From Mesorhizobium qingshengii (GTDB lineage: Bacteria > Pseudomonadota > Alphaproteobacteria > Rhizobiales > Rhizobiaceae): DNA of 64,000 bases. This document shows, piece by piece, positions 43,531-51,408 of the stretch (position 1 is the first letter of the stretch; every line of letters begins with the position of its first letter). Location: positions 397,409 through 461,408 of the forward strand of contig NZ_JAPFQA010000003.1 in the NCBI RefSeq assembly GCF_027563465.1. The letters are read 5' to 3'. Made by a program: the position numbers and the translations under genes. The notes beneath the pieces are model-generated. The model did no database searches, was not told where the DNA came from, and was given only the letters and a program-made list of their open reading frames with translations.

Positions 43531-45024
43531 ATGATCAAGCACAATCCGCCTTCGCCCGAACCCTTGCACCGAGCCATTGCGCGCTTCGGCAATATCGCCG
43601 TCCTGGTGGTCGGTGACCTGATCCTCGACCGTTTCGTCAATGGCGTGATCGAGCGGATCTCGCCGGAAGCGCCGATCCCCGTGCTGCACGGGCGCGGCGA
43701 AACCTCGGCCATTGGTGGCGCCGGCAATGTCGTGGCCAACATCATCTCGCTTGGGGCTCGTGCCATTCCGGTGTCGGTGATCGGCACCGACGCGGCCGGC
43801 GACAGCCTGATGCGAATGCTTGGCGAGCTTGGCGCCGACACGGCGGGCCTGGCGCAGGAGCGCGGCCGCATGACGTCGTCGAAGAGCCGGTTCAGCGCGC
43901 TCAACCAGCAGGTGCTGCGCTTCGACGAGGAGGAGATCAAGCCGCTCGGCGAAGCGGAGCGGGCAGGCCTGGTTGGCCATTTCCGCGCGGCACTCAAGCG
44001 TGCCGACATTGTCATCCTGTCCGACTACGGCAAGGGCATCCTGCTCGACGGCGTCGCCGGCGAACTGATCGCCATCTGCCGAGAGGCGGGCAAGCCGGTG
44101 CTGGTCGACCCGAAAGGCCGCGACTATGCGCGCTATGCCGGGGCAACCGCCATCACCCCCAATCGCAAGGAGCTTGGCGAGGCCGTCGGCCATGCGCTGT
44201 TTGCCGACGACGAGATCGTGGCCGCGGCCCGCCAGCTGATTTCGGCGCACGGCTTCGACTTCGTCGTCGCGACACGCAGCGAAAAGGGCATGAGCGTGAT
44301 CGGCCCAACCGAGGCGCGCCACATCGCCACCCAGGCGCGTGAGGTGTTCGATGTCTCGGGCGCCGGCGATACGGTGATCGCGAGCTTCGCGCTGGCGCTG
44401 GCGGCGGGTGCCGATCCTGTCGCGGCGGCCTCGATCGCTAACGCCGCTGGCGGCGTCGTGGTGGGAAAGCGCGGCACCGCGCGGCTGACGGTCGAGGAAC
44501 TCACCGGCGCGCTGTTCCGCTCGCACGGACCGACCGCCCACAAGGACGCCATCCTCGATGCCACATCAGCCGCGCGCATGGTGGCGGCATGGAAGGAAGA
44601 GGGTCTGAGCGTCGGCTTCACCAATGGCTGCTTCGACATCCTGCATGCCGGCCATGTCAGCCTGCTGCACGCGGCGCGCAGCCAGTGCGACCGGCTGGTG
44701 CTCGGCCTCAACAGCGATGCCTCGGTACGACGGCTGAAGGGCGCGGGGCGGCCGGTCAACGACCAGCATGATCGCGCCTGCGTGCTTGCAGCCCTGGCCT
44801 CGGTCGATGCGGTCGTGGTGTTCGATGAGGACACGCCGCTGGCGCTGATCGAAGCCTTGCTGCCCGACATACTGGTCAAGGGCGCCGACTATACGATCGA
44901 CACCGTGGTCGGCGCCGATGTGGTGCAGAAGGCCGGCGGGCGCGTCGTGCTGGTCGATCTCGTCGCCGGCAAGAGCACCACCAGCACGATCGGCAAACTG
45001 CGCGCCGGCGGCACCACAAACTGA
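43531..45024 (+). CDS. hldE: Bifunctional heptose-7-P kinase / heptose-1-P adenylyltransferase
   Basis: HldE carries out steps two and four of ADP-heptose synthesis. The 497 residues fit the fused form. Residues 1-330 are a ribokinase-fold domain with VVGDLILDRFV, GGAGNVVANI, VLVDPKGRDYARY and the catalytic DVSGAGDTVIASFALAL. Residues about 355-497 are a nucleotidyltransferase domain with FTNGCFDILHAGHVSLL (the HxGH site) and an ending GKSTTSTIGKL. It is followed seven bases later by gmhA and then gmhB, the enzymes for steps one and three. Confidence 0.96.
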   Translation: MIKHNPPSPEPLHRAIARFGNIAVLVVGDLILDRFVNGVIERISPEAPIPVLHGRGETSAIGGAGNVVANIISLGARAIPVSVIGTDAAGDSLMRMLGELGADTAGLAQERGRMTSSKSRFSALNQQVLRFDEEEIKPLGEAERAGLVGHFRAALKRADIVILSDYGKGILLDGVAGELIAICREAGKPVLVDPKGRDYARYAGATAITPNRKELGEAVGHALFADDEIVAAARQLISAHGFDFVVATRSEKGMSVIGPTEARHIATQAREVFDVSGAGDTVIASFALALAAGADPVAAASIANAAGGVVVGKRGTARLTVEELTGALFRSHGPTAHKDAILDATSAARMVAAWKEEGLSVGFTNGCFDILHAGHVSLLHAARSQCDRLVLGLNSDASVRRLKGAGRPVNDQHDRACVLAALASVDAVVVFDEDTPLALIEALLPDILVKGADYTIDTVVGADVVQKAGGRVVLVDLVAGKSTTSTIGKLRAGGTTN

Positions 45025-45031
45025 GGTTTTC

Positions 45032-45604
45032 ATGTCTGAACTGAACGATTATCTGGTCCGCTCGGCGGCTGCCATCGACGCCATGGTCGAGCGCGACCTG
45101 ACCAGCGAGATGGAGCGGGCGGTGAGCGCCGTCGTAACGGCGCTTTCGTCGGGGAAAGCCTTCCTGATCTGCGGCAATGGCGGCTCGGCCAGCGATGCCA
45201 TCCACATCGCCGGCGAACTGGTCGGCCGCTTTCTCAAGGAGCGCAAGGCCTACAATGTCATCGCGCTGCCGGCCAATGCCTCCGTGCTGACCGCCTGGGG
45301 CAATGACTACGGCTTCGACACCGTGTTTTCGCGCCAGGTCGAGGCGCATGGCTCGGCGGGCGGCGTGTTGCTGGCGATCTCGACCAGCGGCAATTCGCCG
45401 AGCATCCTGGCCGCCGCCGAACAGGCGCGAATGATGGATATGACGGTTATCGGACTGACCGGCGACACCGGCGGCAAGCTCAAGCCGCTGTGCGACATCC
45501 TGCTCAACGTGCCGTCGACCTCGACGCCGATCATCCAGCAAGGGCATCTGTGCCTCTACCACCATCTATGCGAGGTGGTCGAAGCGCGCCTCAGCAATGG
45601 CTGA
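45032..45604 (+). CDS. gmhA: Sedoheptulose-7-phosphate isomerase
   Basis: GmhA converts sedoheptulose-7-phosphate to D-glycero-manno-heptose-7-phosphate, the first committed step of LPS heptose formation. The 190-residue protein shows the SIS-domain motifs FLICGNGGSASDAIHIAGE, LLAISTSGNSPSILAA and IGLTGDTGGKLK, and the late His-rich VQGHLCLYHHLCEVVE region (reads QQGHLCLYHH). The ATG at 45032 lies eight bases after GAGG. It overlaps gmhB by eight bases. Confidence 0.95.
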   Translation: MSELNDYLVRSAAAIDAMVERDLTSEMERAVSAVVTALSSGKAFLICGNGGSASDAIHIAGELVGRFLKERKAYNVIALPANASVLTAWGNDYGFDTVFSRQVEAHGSAGGVLLAISTSGNSPSILAAAEQARMMDMTVIGLTGDTGGKLKPLCDILLNVPSTSTPIIQQGHLCLYHHLCEVVEARLSNG

Positions 45605-46247
45605 CAAGTTCGGGACGGCGCACCCGCTGACCGAGCCGGGCGTATGGGTCGAGCGGATCGGTGACCGGGTTTTCCCGGGGCGCCTGCCGGCGCTGTTCCT
45701 CGACCGTGACGGCACCATCAATGTCGATACCGACTACCCCAGCAACCCGGATGAGATCGTGCTGCGCGACGATATCGTGCCAACGATCGCAGCCGCCAAC
45801 CGGGCCGGCATCCCGGTTGTCGTGGTCACCAACCAGTCCGGCATTGCGCGCGGCTATTTCGGCTGGAGTGTCTTCGCCGACGTGAACGGCCGCGTGCTCG
45901 AACTGTTGCGCGACCAGAGCGTGTTCGTCGACATGGTGCTTGCCTGTGCCTACCACGAGGCGGGCGTCGGACCGCTCGCCCTTGCCGACCATCCGATGCG
46001 CAAGCCCAATCCGGGGATGCTGATCGAGGCGGCGAAGCGCCTAGACCTCGATCTGCGGCGATCCCTGATCGTCGGCGACAAGCTGGCCGACATGCAGGCA
46101 GGGCGGCGCGCCGGCCTCGCGCAAGGCTGGCTGGTCGATGGCGAGGCGGCGGTTCAGTCCGGCTTTGCCATCAGGCCCTTGCGCGGCAGCAGCGACCTCG
46201 GCGGCCTGCTTGCCGCCATCGAAACGCTCGTTCGGGCGCCGGACTAA
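45597..46247 (+). CDS. gmhB: D,D-heptose 1,7-bisphosphate phosphatase
   Basis: GmhB removes the 7-phosphate from heptose bisphosphate between the two HldE reactions. The 216-residue protein is a HAD-family phosphatase: nucleophile LFLDRDGTINVDT near residue 35, VVVTNQSGIARGYF, MRKPNPGML with the catalytic Lys, and IVGDKLADMQAG. An N-terminal 30-residue lead (ending VFPGRLP) is longer than in E. coli. Zinc ligands usually lie in a Cys/His loop; here ACAYHEAG keeps one Cys and one His, but the full four-ligand cluster is not evident. Confidence 0.92.
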   Translation: MADKFGTAHPLTEPGVWVERIGDRVFPGRLPALFLDRDGTINVDTDYPSNPDEIVLRDDIVPTIAAANRAGIPVVVVTNQSGIARGYFGWSVFADVNGRVLELLRDQSVFVDMVLACAYHEAGVGPLALADHPMRKPNPGMLIEAAKRLDLDLRRSLIVGDKLADMQAGRRAGLAQGWLVDGEAAVQSGFAIRPLRGSSDLGGLLAAIETLVRAPD

Positions 46248-46271
46248 CCGATCAGGACCCGGCCTGACGGC

Positions 46272-47066
46272 TCAAGCCGGATCGTTGCCTTGCGAAGCTT
46301 CATACAGTTTGGCCTCGGTGGCATAGGAATAAATCATCACCGACATCGAGTAGATGAAACCATGCCGGCCGCACAGGAAGTAGCGCTTGGCCAGGTAGAA
46401 CTTCAGGAAGTTGCCGAGCGGCGACAAGACCAGCCGTACAAGGCCCGGTTTCTTGCCCCTGTCGACCAGCGTCGCAACCTTGAGGCTGGAGTAAGCGTTG
46501 GCGCGGGCAAGGTCCTCCTCGACCGATATTTCGCGGCGATGCAGCAAGACGCCGCTCTCGATCGTGCTGGTCTCGCCCGGCACGCCGAAGGATTCATGCA
46601 CGCGAGCGCTCAGATCCAGGGTGGCGCCTTCGCGGCGAAAAAGTCGCAGCAGCCTGTTGTGCAGCACCCAGCGATGCGCGTAGCCGTAGCCCTTCAGCCA
46701 ATCGCGGCGGCGGATGTACCATCCGCCCATGCTGTCGCTCGCTGTCCGCGTCGCGGTGATGATTGACTGCCGCAGCCGGTCGTCGACCCGCTCGTCGGGA
46801 TCGATCGAAAGACACCAGGGCTGGGTGGCGTGTTCGAGCGCGAATTGCCTCTGACGAGGAAAACCCGGCCAGTCATTGTGCAACAGCCTTATCGGGTAGC
46901 CCCTGGCGATGTAGCTTTGCACGCATTCGATGGTGCCGTCCGTCGAACCGGAATCGACGATGATGATCTCGGCGCAGAAGTCGATGCTTTCCAGGCATGG
47001 GCCGATCATGTCGGCCTCGTTCACGCAGATAATAAGCGCCGAGACCGGGCTTGCAAATCGAGTCAT
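46272..47066 (-). CDS. Family 2 glycosyltransferase (WaaE/LgtF-like)
   Basis: The 264-residue protein is a GT2 enzyme: SALIICVNEADMIGPCLES, the nucleotide-binding VDSGSTDGT, the acceptor/donor region WPGFPRQRQFALEHA and the metal motif SIDPDERVDD. The C-terminal half (WYIRRRDWLKGYG, VHESFGVPG, KFYLAKRYFLCGRHGF) matches WaaE/KdtX/LgtF-type core glucosyltransferases that act on heptose I. It converges with gmhB, 24 bases away, and fits with the heptose cluster. The exact linkage is not predictable. Confidence 0.83.
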   Translation of the reverse strand: MTRFASPVSALIICVNEADMIGPCLESIDFCAEIIIVDSGSTDGTIECVQSYIARGYPIRLLHNDWPGFPRQRQFALEHATQPWCLSIDPDERVDDRLRQSIITATRTASDSMGGWYIRRRDWLKGYGYAHRWVLHNRLLRLFRREGATLDLSARVHESFGVPGETSTIESGVLLHRREISVEEDLARANAYSSLKVATLVDRGKKPGLVRLVLSPLGNFLKFYLAKRYFLCGRHGFIYSMSVMIYSYATEAKLYEASQGNDPA

Positions 47067-47309
47067 GGTCCCCTTCCCATGGCGGATTGTCCGCGGAATC
47101 TACGCTGCTTGCGCCACCTATCCTTACGCAATTCCGGACGGAAAACCGTTACACAGTTTTCCTGGAATTGCTTTAGGAAACCGATCAGGCGGCAAGCCGG
47201 ACAGCGCCATCCAGCCTTCTACACGAGCGTCTGTCGGATACCAACGCGGCGCCGGTGTGGCGAAACGCCGGAATTCACACCGGCTCGCGCGCCGGCGGTT
47301 CGACCGGTC

Positions 47310-47789
47310 TCAAGGCCGCTCGAACGAGACCAGCCCTTCGTCCTTGACCCGGCGGATGGTGAGCGCGGTGCGCACCGTGTCGACATTCGGGGTAGAAGTC
47401 AGTTCCTCGATGACGAAGGTCTGGAAGGCGCCGAGGTCGCTTGCCACGCAATGCAGCAGGAAATCGGATTCGCCCGACACCATCCAGGCGTCGCGCACGA
47501 TCGGCCAGCCGCGCGTGCGCTCGGCAAAGGTGCGCAACTCGGCATCGGACTGGTGATGCAGCCCGACCAGGCAGAAGGCGACGACATCGAGGCCGAGCGC
47601 CGGCGCGTTGAGCAGCGCGCGGTAGCCGCGAATGATGCCGGTTTCCTCCAGTCGCTTGACGCGGCGCAGGCAGGGCGGCGCCGAAATGCCGACGCGGTTC
47701 GACAGTTCGACATTCGTCATGCGCCCATCGGCCTGGAGCTCGCGCAGGATCTTCCAGTCGATGGCGTCGAGGTCGGCCTTGAGCGGCAT
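47310..47789 (-). CDS. Lrp/AsnC-family transcriptional regulator
   Basis: The 159-residue protein has an N-terminal helix-turn-helix, LDAIDWKILRELQADGRMTN followed by VELSNRVGISAPPCLRRVKRLEETGII, and a C-terminal RAM ligand-binding domain (WMVSGESDFLLHCVASDL, ELTSTPNVDTVRTALTIRRV). It fits global Lrp-type regulators that sense amino acids. It is read divergently from trxB across about 250 bases. The same neighbour order occurs in other Rhizobiales by my recollection. Confidence 0.93.
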   Translation of the reverse strand: MPLKADLDAIDWKILRELQADGRMTNVELSNRVGISAPPCLRRVKRLEETGIIRGYRALLNAPALGLDVVAFCLVGLHHQSDAELRTFAERTRGWPIVRDAWMVSGESDFLLHCVASDLGAFQTFVIEELTSTPNVDTVRTALTIRRVKDEGLVSFERP

Positions 47790-48041
47790 GAGGGTTCTCG
47801 AGAAGTCAGGAGCATCACGAAAGAATCTTGCGTGATTTTGTAATTAAACGACTTCGCTGTCCATTCCATCCCTCGCCCGGAATATTTCGGAGGATCAAGG
47901 CGGGAGACAGGGTGCGACAAAGCTTTCCGGGGACGAACGCCAACTTGCCTTGCTGGCGTCGCAGGCAACACTTACATTACGCGCGATATCGACGAGTTTT
48001 CCATGCCGCAATTGCCGGCAGTCCTCCGCAGAGGCTTCCAG

Positions 48042-49016
48042 ATGACCACCAAGCACGCGCCCGTTCTCATCATCGGTTCCGGCCCGGCCGGCTATACGGC
48101 GGCGGTCTATGCTGCCCGCGCCATGCTGAAGCCGATGCTGGTGGCCGGCCTGCAGCAGGGCGGCCAGCTGATGATCACCACCGACGTCGAGAACTATCCC
48201 GGTTTCGCCGACCCCATCCAGGGTCCCTGGCTGATGGAGCAGATGCTGAAGCAGGCCGAGCATGTCGGCACCGACATCATCAACGACATCATCACCGAGG
48301 TCGACCTCAACGTACGGCCGTTCCGCGCCAAGGGCGATTCCGGCACCACCTACACCGCCGATGCGCTGATCATCGCCACCGGCGCGCAAGCCAAATGGCT
48401 GGGCATCCCGACCGAGCAGACCTTCATGGGCTTCGGCGTCTCGGCCTGCGCCACCTGCGACGGTTTCTTCTATCGCGGCAAGGATGTCGCCGTGATCGGC
48501 GGCGGCAATTCGGCGGTGGAAGAAGCGCTCTATCTGTCGAATCTCGCCAGGAGCGTCACGGTCATCCATCGGCGCAGCGACTTCCGCGCCGAGCGCATCC
48601 TGCGCGAACGGCTGCTGAAGAAGGACAATGTCCGCGTCATCTGGGACACTGTGGTCGACGAGATCACCGGCCGCCCCGGCAAGGCGCCGCTGCCGCCCTC
48701 GGTCGAAGGGCTGAAACTGCGCAATGCGGTGACCGGCGTCGAAACGCATCTCAAGGTCGACGGCGTGTTCGTGGCGATCGGCCACGCGCCGGCGGTCGAG
48801 CTGTTCGTCGGCAAGCTGAAGCAGAAGCCCAACGGCTATCTGTGGACGGCACCGGATTCGACCCGCACCGATGTGCCCGGCGTGTTCGCGGCCGGCGACG
48901 TCACCGACGATGTCTACCGCCAGGCGGTGACGGCGGCGGGACTCGGCTGCATGGCCGCGCTCGAGGCGGAAAAGTATCTGGCCGGCATCGAGGTGCACCG
49001 CGAAGCGGCGGAGTAG
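48042..49016 (+). CDS. trxB: Thioredoxin reductase
   Basis: TrxB passes electrons from NADPH through FAD to thioredoxin. The ATG at 48042 is preceded by GAGG and gives 324 residues; an ATG 39 bases earlier is less likely. The FAD motif IIGSGPAGYTAAVYAAR, the redox pair SACATCDGFF (Cys136 and Cys139), the NADPH motif VIGGGNSAVEEALYL with VTVIHRRSDFRAE, and the final FAD segment VFAAGDVTDDVYRQAV are all present. It precedes the LsrB/VtlR-like gene by 80 bases and may be co-transcribed with it. Confidence 0.96.
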   Translation: MTTKHAPVLIIGSGPAGYTAAVYAARAMLKPMLVAGLQQGGQLMITTDVENYPGFADPIQGPWLMEQMLKQAEHVGTDIINDIITEVDLNVRPFRAKGDSGTTYTADALIIATGAQAKWLGIPTEQTFMGFGVSACATCDGFFYRGKDVAVIGGGNSAVEEALYLSNLARSVTVIHRRSDFRAERILRERLLKKDNVRVIWDTVVDEITGRPGKAPLPPSVEGLKLRNAVTGVETHLKVDGVFVAIGHAPAVELFVGKLKQKPNGYLWTAPDSTRTDVPGVFAAGDVTDDVYRQAVTAAGLGCMAALEAEKYLAGIEVHREAAE

Positions 49017-49096
49017 AGAGTTCAGAAAACGGCTGAGAGACGCCGTGTAAAAGCCTGATTTTTCATTCAGACGCCAAAAACAGAACGAGGGGTATC

Positions 49097-49993
49097 ATGG
49101 CGTTGGATTGGGACAAGCTACGCGTGTTTCACGCTGCGGCGGAAGCGGGGTCGTTTACCCATGCGGCCGAGACTTTGCATTTGTCGCAATCGGCGATCTC
49201 GCGGCAGGTCAGCGCGCTCGAGCATGATGTCGGCGTGCCGCTGTTCAACCGCCATGCCCGCGGCCTGGTGCTGACCGAACAGGGCGAAATGCTGTTCCGC
49301 ACGGCGCATGACGTGCTGATGAAGCTCGAAACGATCAAGTCGCGGCTGACCGAGACCAAGGACCGTCCCTCGGGCGTGCTCAGGGTGACGACGACGGTCG
49401 GGCTGGGTGCTGGCTGGCTGACCGAGCGCGTGCAGGAATTCATCGAACTCTATCCTGAAATCAGCCTGCAACTGATCCTCGCCAATGAGGAACTCGACCT
49501 CACCATGCGCCAGGCCGATTGCGCTATCCGGCTGCGCCAGCCGCAGCAGCCGGACCTCATCCAGCGCCGCCTGTTCACCGTGCATTTCCACCTTTACGCG
49601 GCTCCCTCCTATGTGGCCAAATACGGCAAGCCGGCTTCGGTCGCCGAGCTGAAGAACCATCGCATCGTCACCTTCGGCGTGCCGGTGCCGTCGCATCTGT
49701 CGGAGCTGAACTGGCTGGAGACGGTCGGCGATTTCGAAGGCGGGCAAAGAGTGCCGACGCTGCAGATCAACGACATATTGTCGATCAAGCGTGCCGTGGA
49801 GGGCGGAGCCGGCATCGCCATGCTGCCCGACTATGTGATCAGCAAGGATTCCGGCTTGGTGCAGTTGCTGCCGGAGACCGAGGTGCCGTCCTTCGACACC
49901 TATTTCGCCTATCCCGACGCGATGAAGAACCAGGCCAAGCTGCATGTGTTCCGGGATTTTATCATTGCGAAGGCCAGAAGCTGGTCGTTCTGA
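49097..49993 (+). CDS. lsrB: LysR-type regulator of the LsrB/VtlR type
   Basis: The 298-residue protein begins MALDWDKLRVFHAAAEAGSF, with a helix-turn-helix in AAETLHLSQSAISRQVSALE and a LysR substrate-binding domain (LRVTTTVGLGAGWLTERV, MLPDYVISKDSGLVQLLPE). Its position directly after trxB and near a candidate AbcR RNA matches LsrB of Sinorhizobium and VtlR of Brucella, regulators of redox, LPS-related and sRNA genes. Only one Cys is visible (Cys142 in QADCAIRL), whereas, as I recall, Sinorhizobium LsrB has three. The name is an inference from synteny and sequence style. Confidence 0.85.
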   Translation: MALDWDKLRVFHAAAEAGSFTHAAETLHLSQSAISRQVSALEHDVGVPLFNRHARGLVLTEQGEMLFRTAHDVLMKLETIKSRLTETKDRPSGVLRVTTTVGLGAGWLTERVQEFIELYPEISLQLILANEELDLTMRQADCAIRLRQPQQPDLIQRRLFTVHFHLYAAPSYVAKYGKPASVAELKNHRIVTFGVPVPSHLSELNWLETVGDFEGGQRVPTLQINDILSIKRAVEGGAGIAMLPDYVISKDSGLVQLLPETEVPSFDTYFAYPDAMKNQAKLHVFRDFIIAKARSWSF

Positions 49994-50074
49994 GGGCGTG
50001 TCGCTGTTCAGATGATGCCGGCCTGACCTGAAAGCCCGACATGCCCTCAAACGGCGCTGCTGCTTTTCTTCAGC

Positions 50075-50572
50075 TCAGCCCCGCCATGGCGTCAAGCGTG
50101 GCAGCCAGCCGGGCACGGCACGGCGATAGGTTTCGTATTCGGAGCCGTAGCGACGGGCAAGCGTCGGCTCTTCGTAGAACCTCACGAAGGAGGTCATGAC
50201 CGCAGCCGCAATGACTGCATAGGCGGCGAGCGTCCAGCTCAAGAAAAGCAGCGCCTGGCCCAGGATGATCGACAGCACAGCGATATACATCGGGTTGCGG
50301 ACATGGCGGTAGATGCCGCCGATCACCAGCTTCTCGGTCGGCGCCACCGGCGCGGGCGTGCCCAGCCCCTCAAGCGCGAAGCGGGCGAAGGCGTGGAGCA
50401 GCACCGCTACCGCCGCGACGATCAGCAGCCCGCCAATCGGGACAAGGCCCGGCAGCCTCGACCATGGCAGCCTCCAGCGATCGGTCAGCAGCCAAGGTAC
50501 CAGACCGGCAACCACGCCAGGCGCCGCGATGAAGAAGGCCGCACTGCCGGCGATCGCCGAAAAAGTCCGCAT
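50075..50572 (-). CDS. Isoprenylcysteine carboxylmethyltransferase-family membrane protein
   Basis: The 165-residue protein has about four or five membrane helices. The ICMT/PEMT signature lies in IGGIYRHVRNPMYIAVLS and in the C-terminal RFYEEPTLARRYGSEYETYRR-VPGWLPR stretch. Such bacterial proteins are SAM-dependent membrane methyltransferases; isoprenylcysteine itself is not the substrate in bacteria. The gene converges on lsrB and is divergent from the sRNA region at 50.8 kb. Confidence 0.85.
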   Translation of the reverse strand: MRTFSAIAGSAAFFIAAPGVVAGLVPWLLTDRWRLPWSRLPGLVPIGGLLIVAAVAVLLHAFARFALEGLGTPAPVAPTEKLVIGGIYRHVRNPMYIAVLSIILGQALLFLSWTLAAYAVIAAAVMTSFVRFYEEPTLARRYGSEYETYRRAVPGWLPRLTPWRG

Positions 50573-50772
50573 TGGGGCTTCCTCCCTGATTGCCTGAGAA
50601 ATGAACGCCTGCTGCCCGATTCAACGCCATTGCGAAGTTTTGGCATTTTGGGGCAAAAACCGGTCGTGATTTGCGATTCTGTAGTGATGATCGTCCTGTC
50701 CAGCGCTCCGTTTCGGGATTTTTGCTGGTCCTATTGGCGCCAGTTTTGGGTTAGACCACAGCCTGCGTCTTT

Positions 50773-50828
50773 TTGCATGCGTGTGTTGCAAAATAGATGC
50801 TTGTTTCTTGGGCATGATGAGCACATAT
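50773..50828 (+). promoter_or_regulatory. Predicted promoter and upstream inverted repeat of the AbcR-like RNA
   Basis: CTTGTT at 50800-50805 and ACATAT at 50823-50828 are separated by 17 bases, close to the rhizobial CTTGAC-N17-CTATAT consensus. Just upstream, TTGCA-N9-TGCAA (50773-50791) is an inverted repeat placed where a LysR-type activator would bind, and the neighbouring LsrB/VtlR-like protein is the natural candidate. Confidence 0.6.
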
Positions 50829-50835
50829 GTAGATC

Positions 50836-50950
50836 ATCTCTGGGGCGCGTTCTCCTCCCATTAGCGCCCTTGAGTGTTCCCCTCTGGAGGTTAGCCTTAA
50901 CAGGCACTTCCAATCAAACTCAGCCGGATCTTCGTTGATCCGGCTTTTTT
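50836..50950 (+). ncRNA. abcR: AbcR-type (alpha-r15) trans-acting small RNA
   Basis: The predicted transcript is about 115 nt, from seven to eight bases after the -10 to the end of the U-run. Its first hairpin has the stem GGGCGC (50843-50848) / GCGCCC (50864-50869) and a 15-base loop that exposes TCTCCTCCCA, complementary to ribosome binding sites. A second CU-rich single-stranded stretch, TTCCCCTCTGG, follows at 50877-50887. The RNA ends with an intrinsic terminator. This architecture, the length and the proximity to a VtlR/LsrB gene are those of AbcR RNAs, which bind Hfq and block translation of ABC-transporter mRNAs in Rhizobiales. Only one copy is seen; several relatives have two in tandem. 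Confidence 0.75.
50922..50950 (+). terminator. Intrinsic terminator of the AbcR-like RNA
   Basis: AGCCGGATC-TTCGTT-GATCCGGCT is a perfect nine-pair stem with a six-base loop, followed immediately by a run of T. Confidence 0.92.
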
Positions 50951-51307
50951 GTTGCCTGCGTCCTGTCGGCACCGCTGAAAAGTCCAACAGAATTGCCACG
51001 TAACAGTGACATGTAACCTCTGGTAACATGTCGCGGGCGCTGGTCGCGTGCTATGCAGATCATAGGACGCGGTGTGGTTCGGACGGGAGATGGGGGCATC
51101 ACTCGGACGGGCCCGGGCTCAGGCGGCTACCGCGTCCCAACCATTCTTCCGCCGAAGCTTGGCGGCACCAGGTGCGGCGGACCTGCCGTTTTTACCTCCC
51201 AGGAAAACGGTCCGCGATAAAACGACGTCCGGTTTCCGCTGGGCGTCGTTTTCATTCAAGGCGCGTCGCGCCGAGACAGGTTCAGTCGACTCGCCTTAAA
51301 CTTTTGT
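50951..51307. other. Gene-free region downstream of the small RNA
   Basis: No credible gene is present. A second hairpin, AAAACGACG ... CGTCGTTTT around 51221-51254, followed by CATTC, could end a short plus-strand transcript. Near 51003-51033 is the near-palindrome ACATGTAACC-TCTGG-TAACATGT. A second small RNA between these points is possible but I see no convincing promoter. Confidence 0.35.
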
Positions 51308-51356
51308 TTTCATGCATCTCGTTGTCGCAAGACCGCTGCGCACTTTGGGGCGACAG
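51308..51356. repeat. Third copy of the CATGCAT-type intergenic repeat
   Basis: CATGCATCTCGTTGTCGCAAG followed by ACTTTGGGGCGACAGGC matches the arms and centre of the elements at 20838-20888 and 21463-21525, with some decay of the right arm. Confidence 0.5.
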
Positions 51357-51360
51357 GCGT

Positions 51361-51390
51361 TGCCCCCTCGAACCGAGGTTCGAGGGGGCA
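51361..51390. terminator. Perfect 14-base inverted repeat after the EF-G-like gene
   Basis: TGCCCCCTCGAACC-GA-GGTTCGAGGGGGCA lies 19 bases beyond the minus-strand stop codon. It is a very stable stem without a clear U-tract on either side, so it may serve as a terminator with help from the adjoining repeat or as an mRNA 3'-end barrier. Confidence 0.55.
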
Positions 51391-51408
51391 GGCGGCGTGG
51401 CGACAGGA

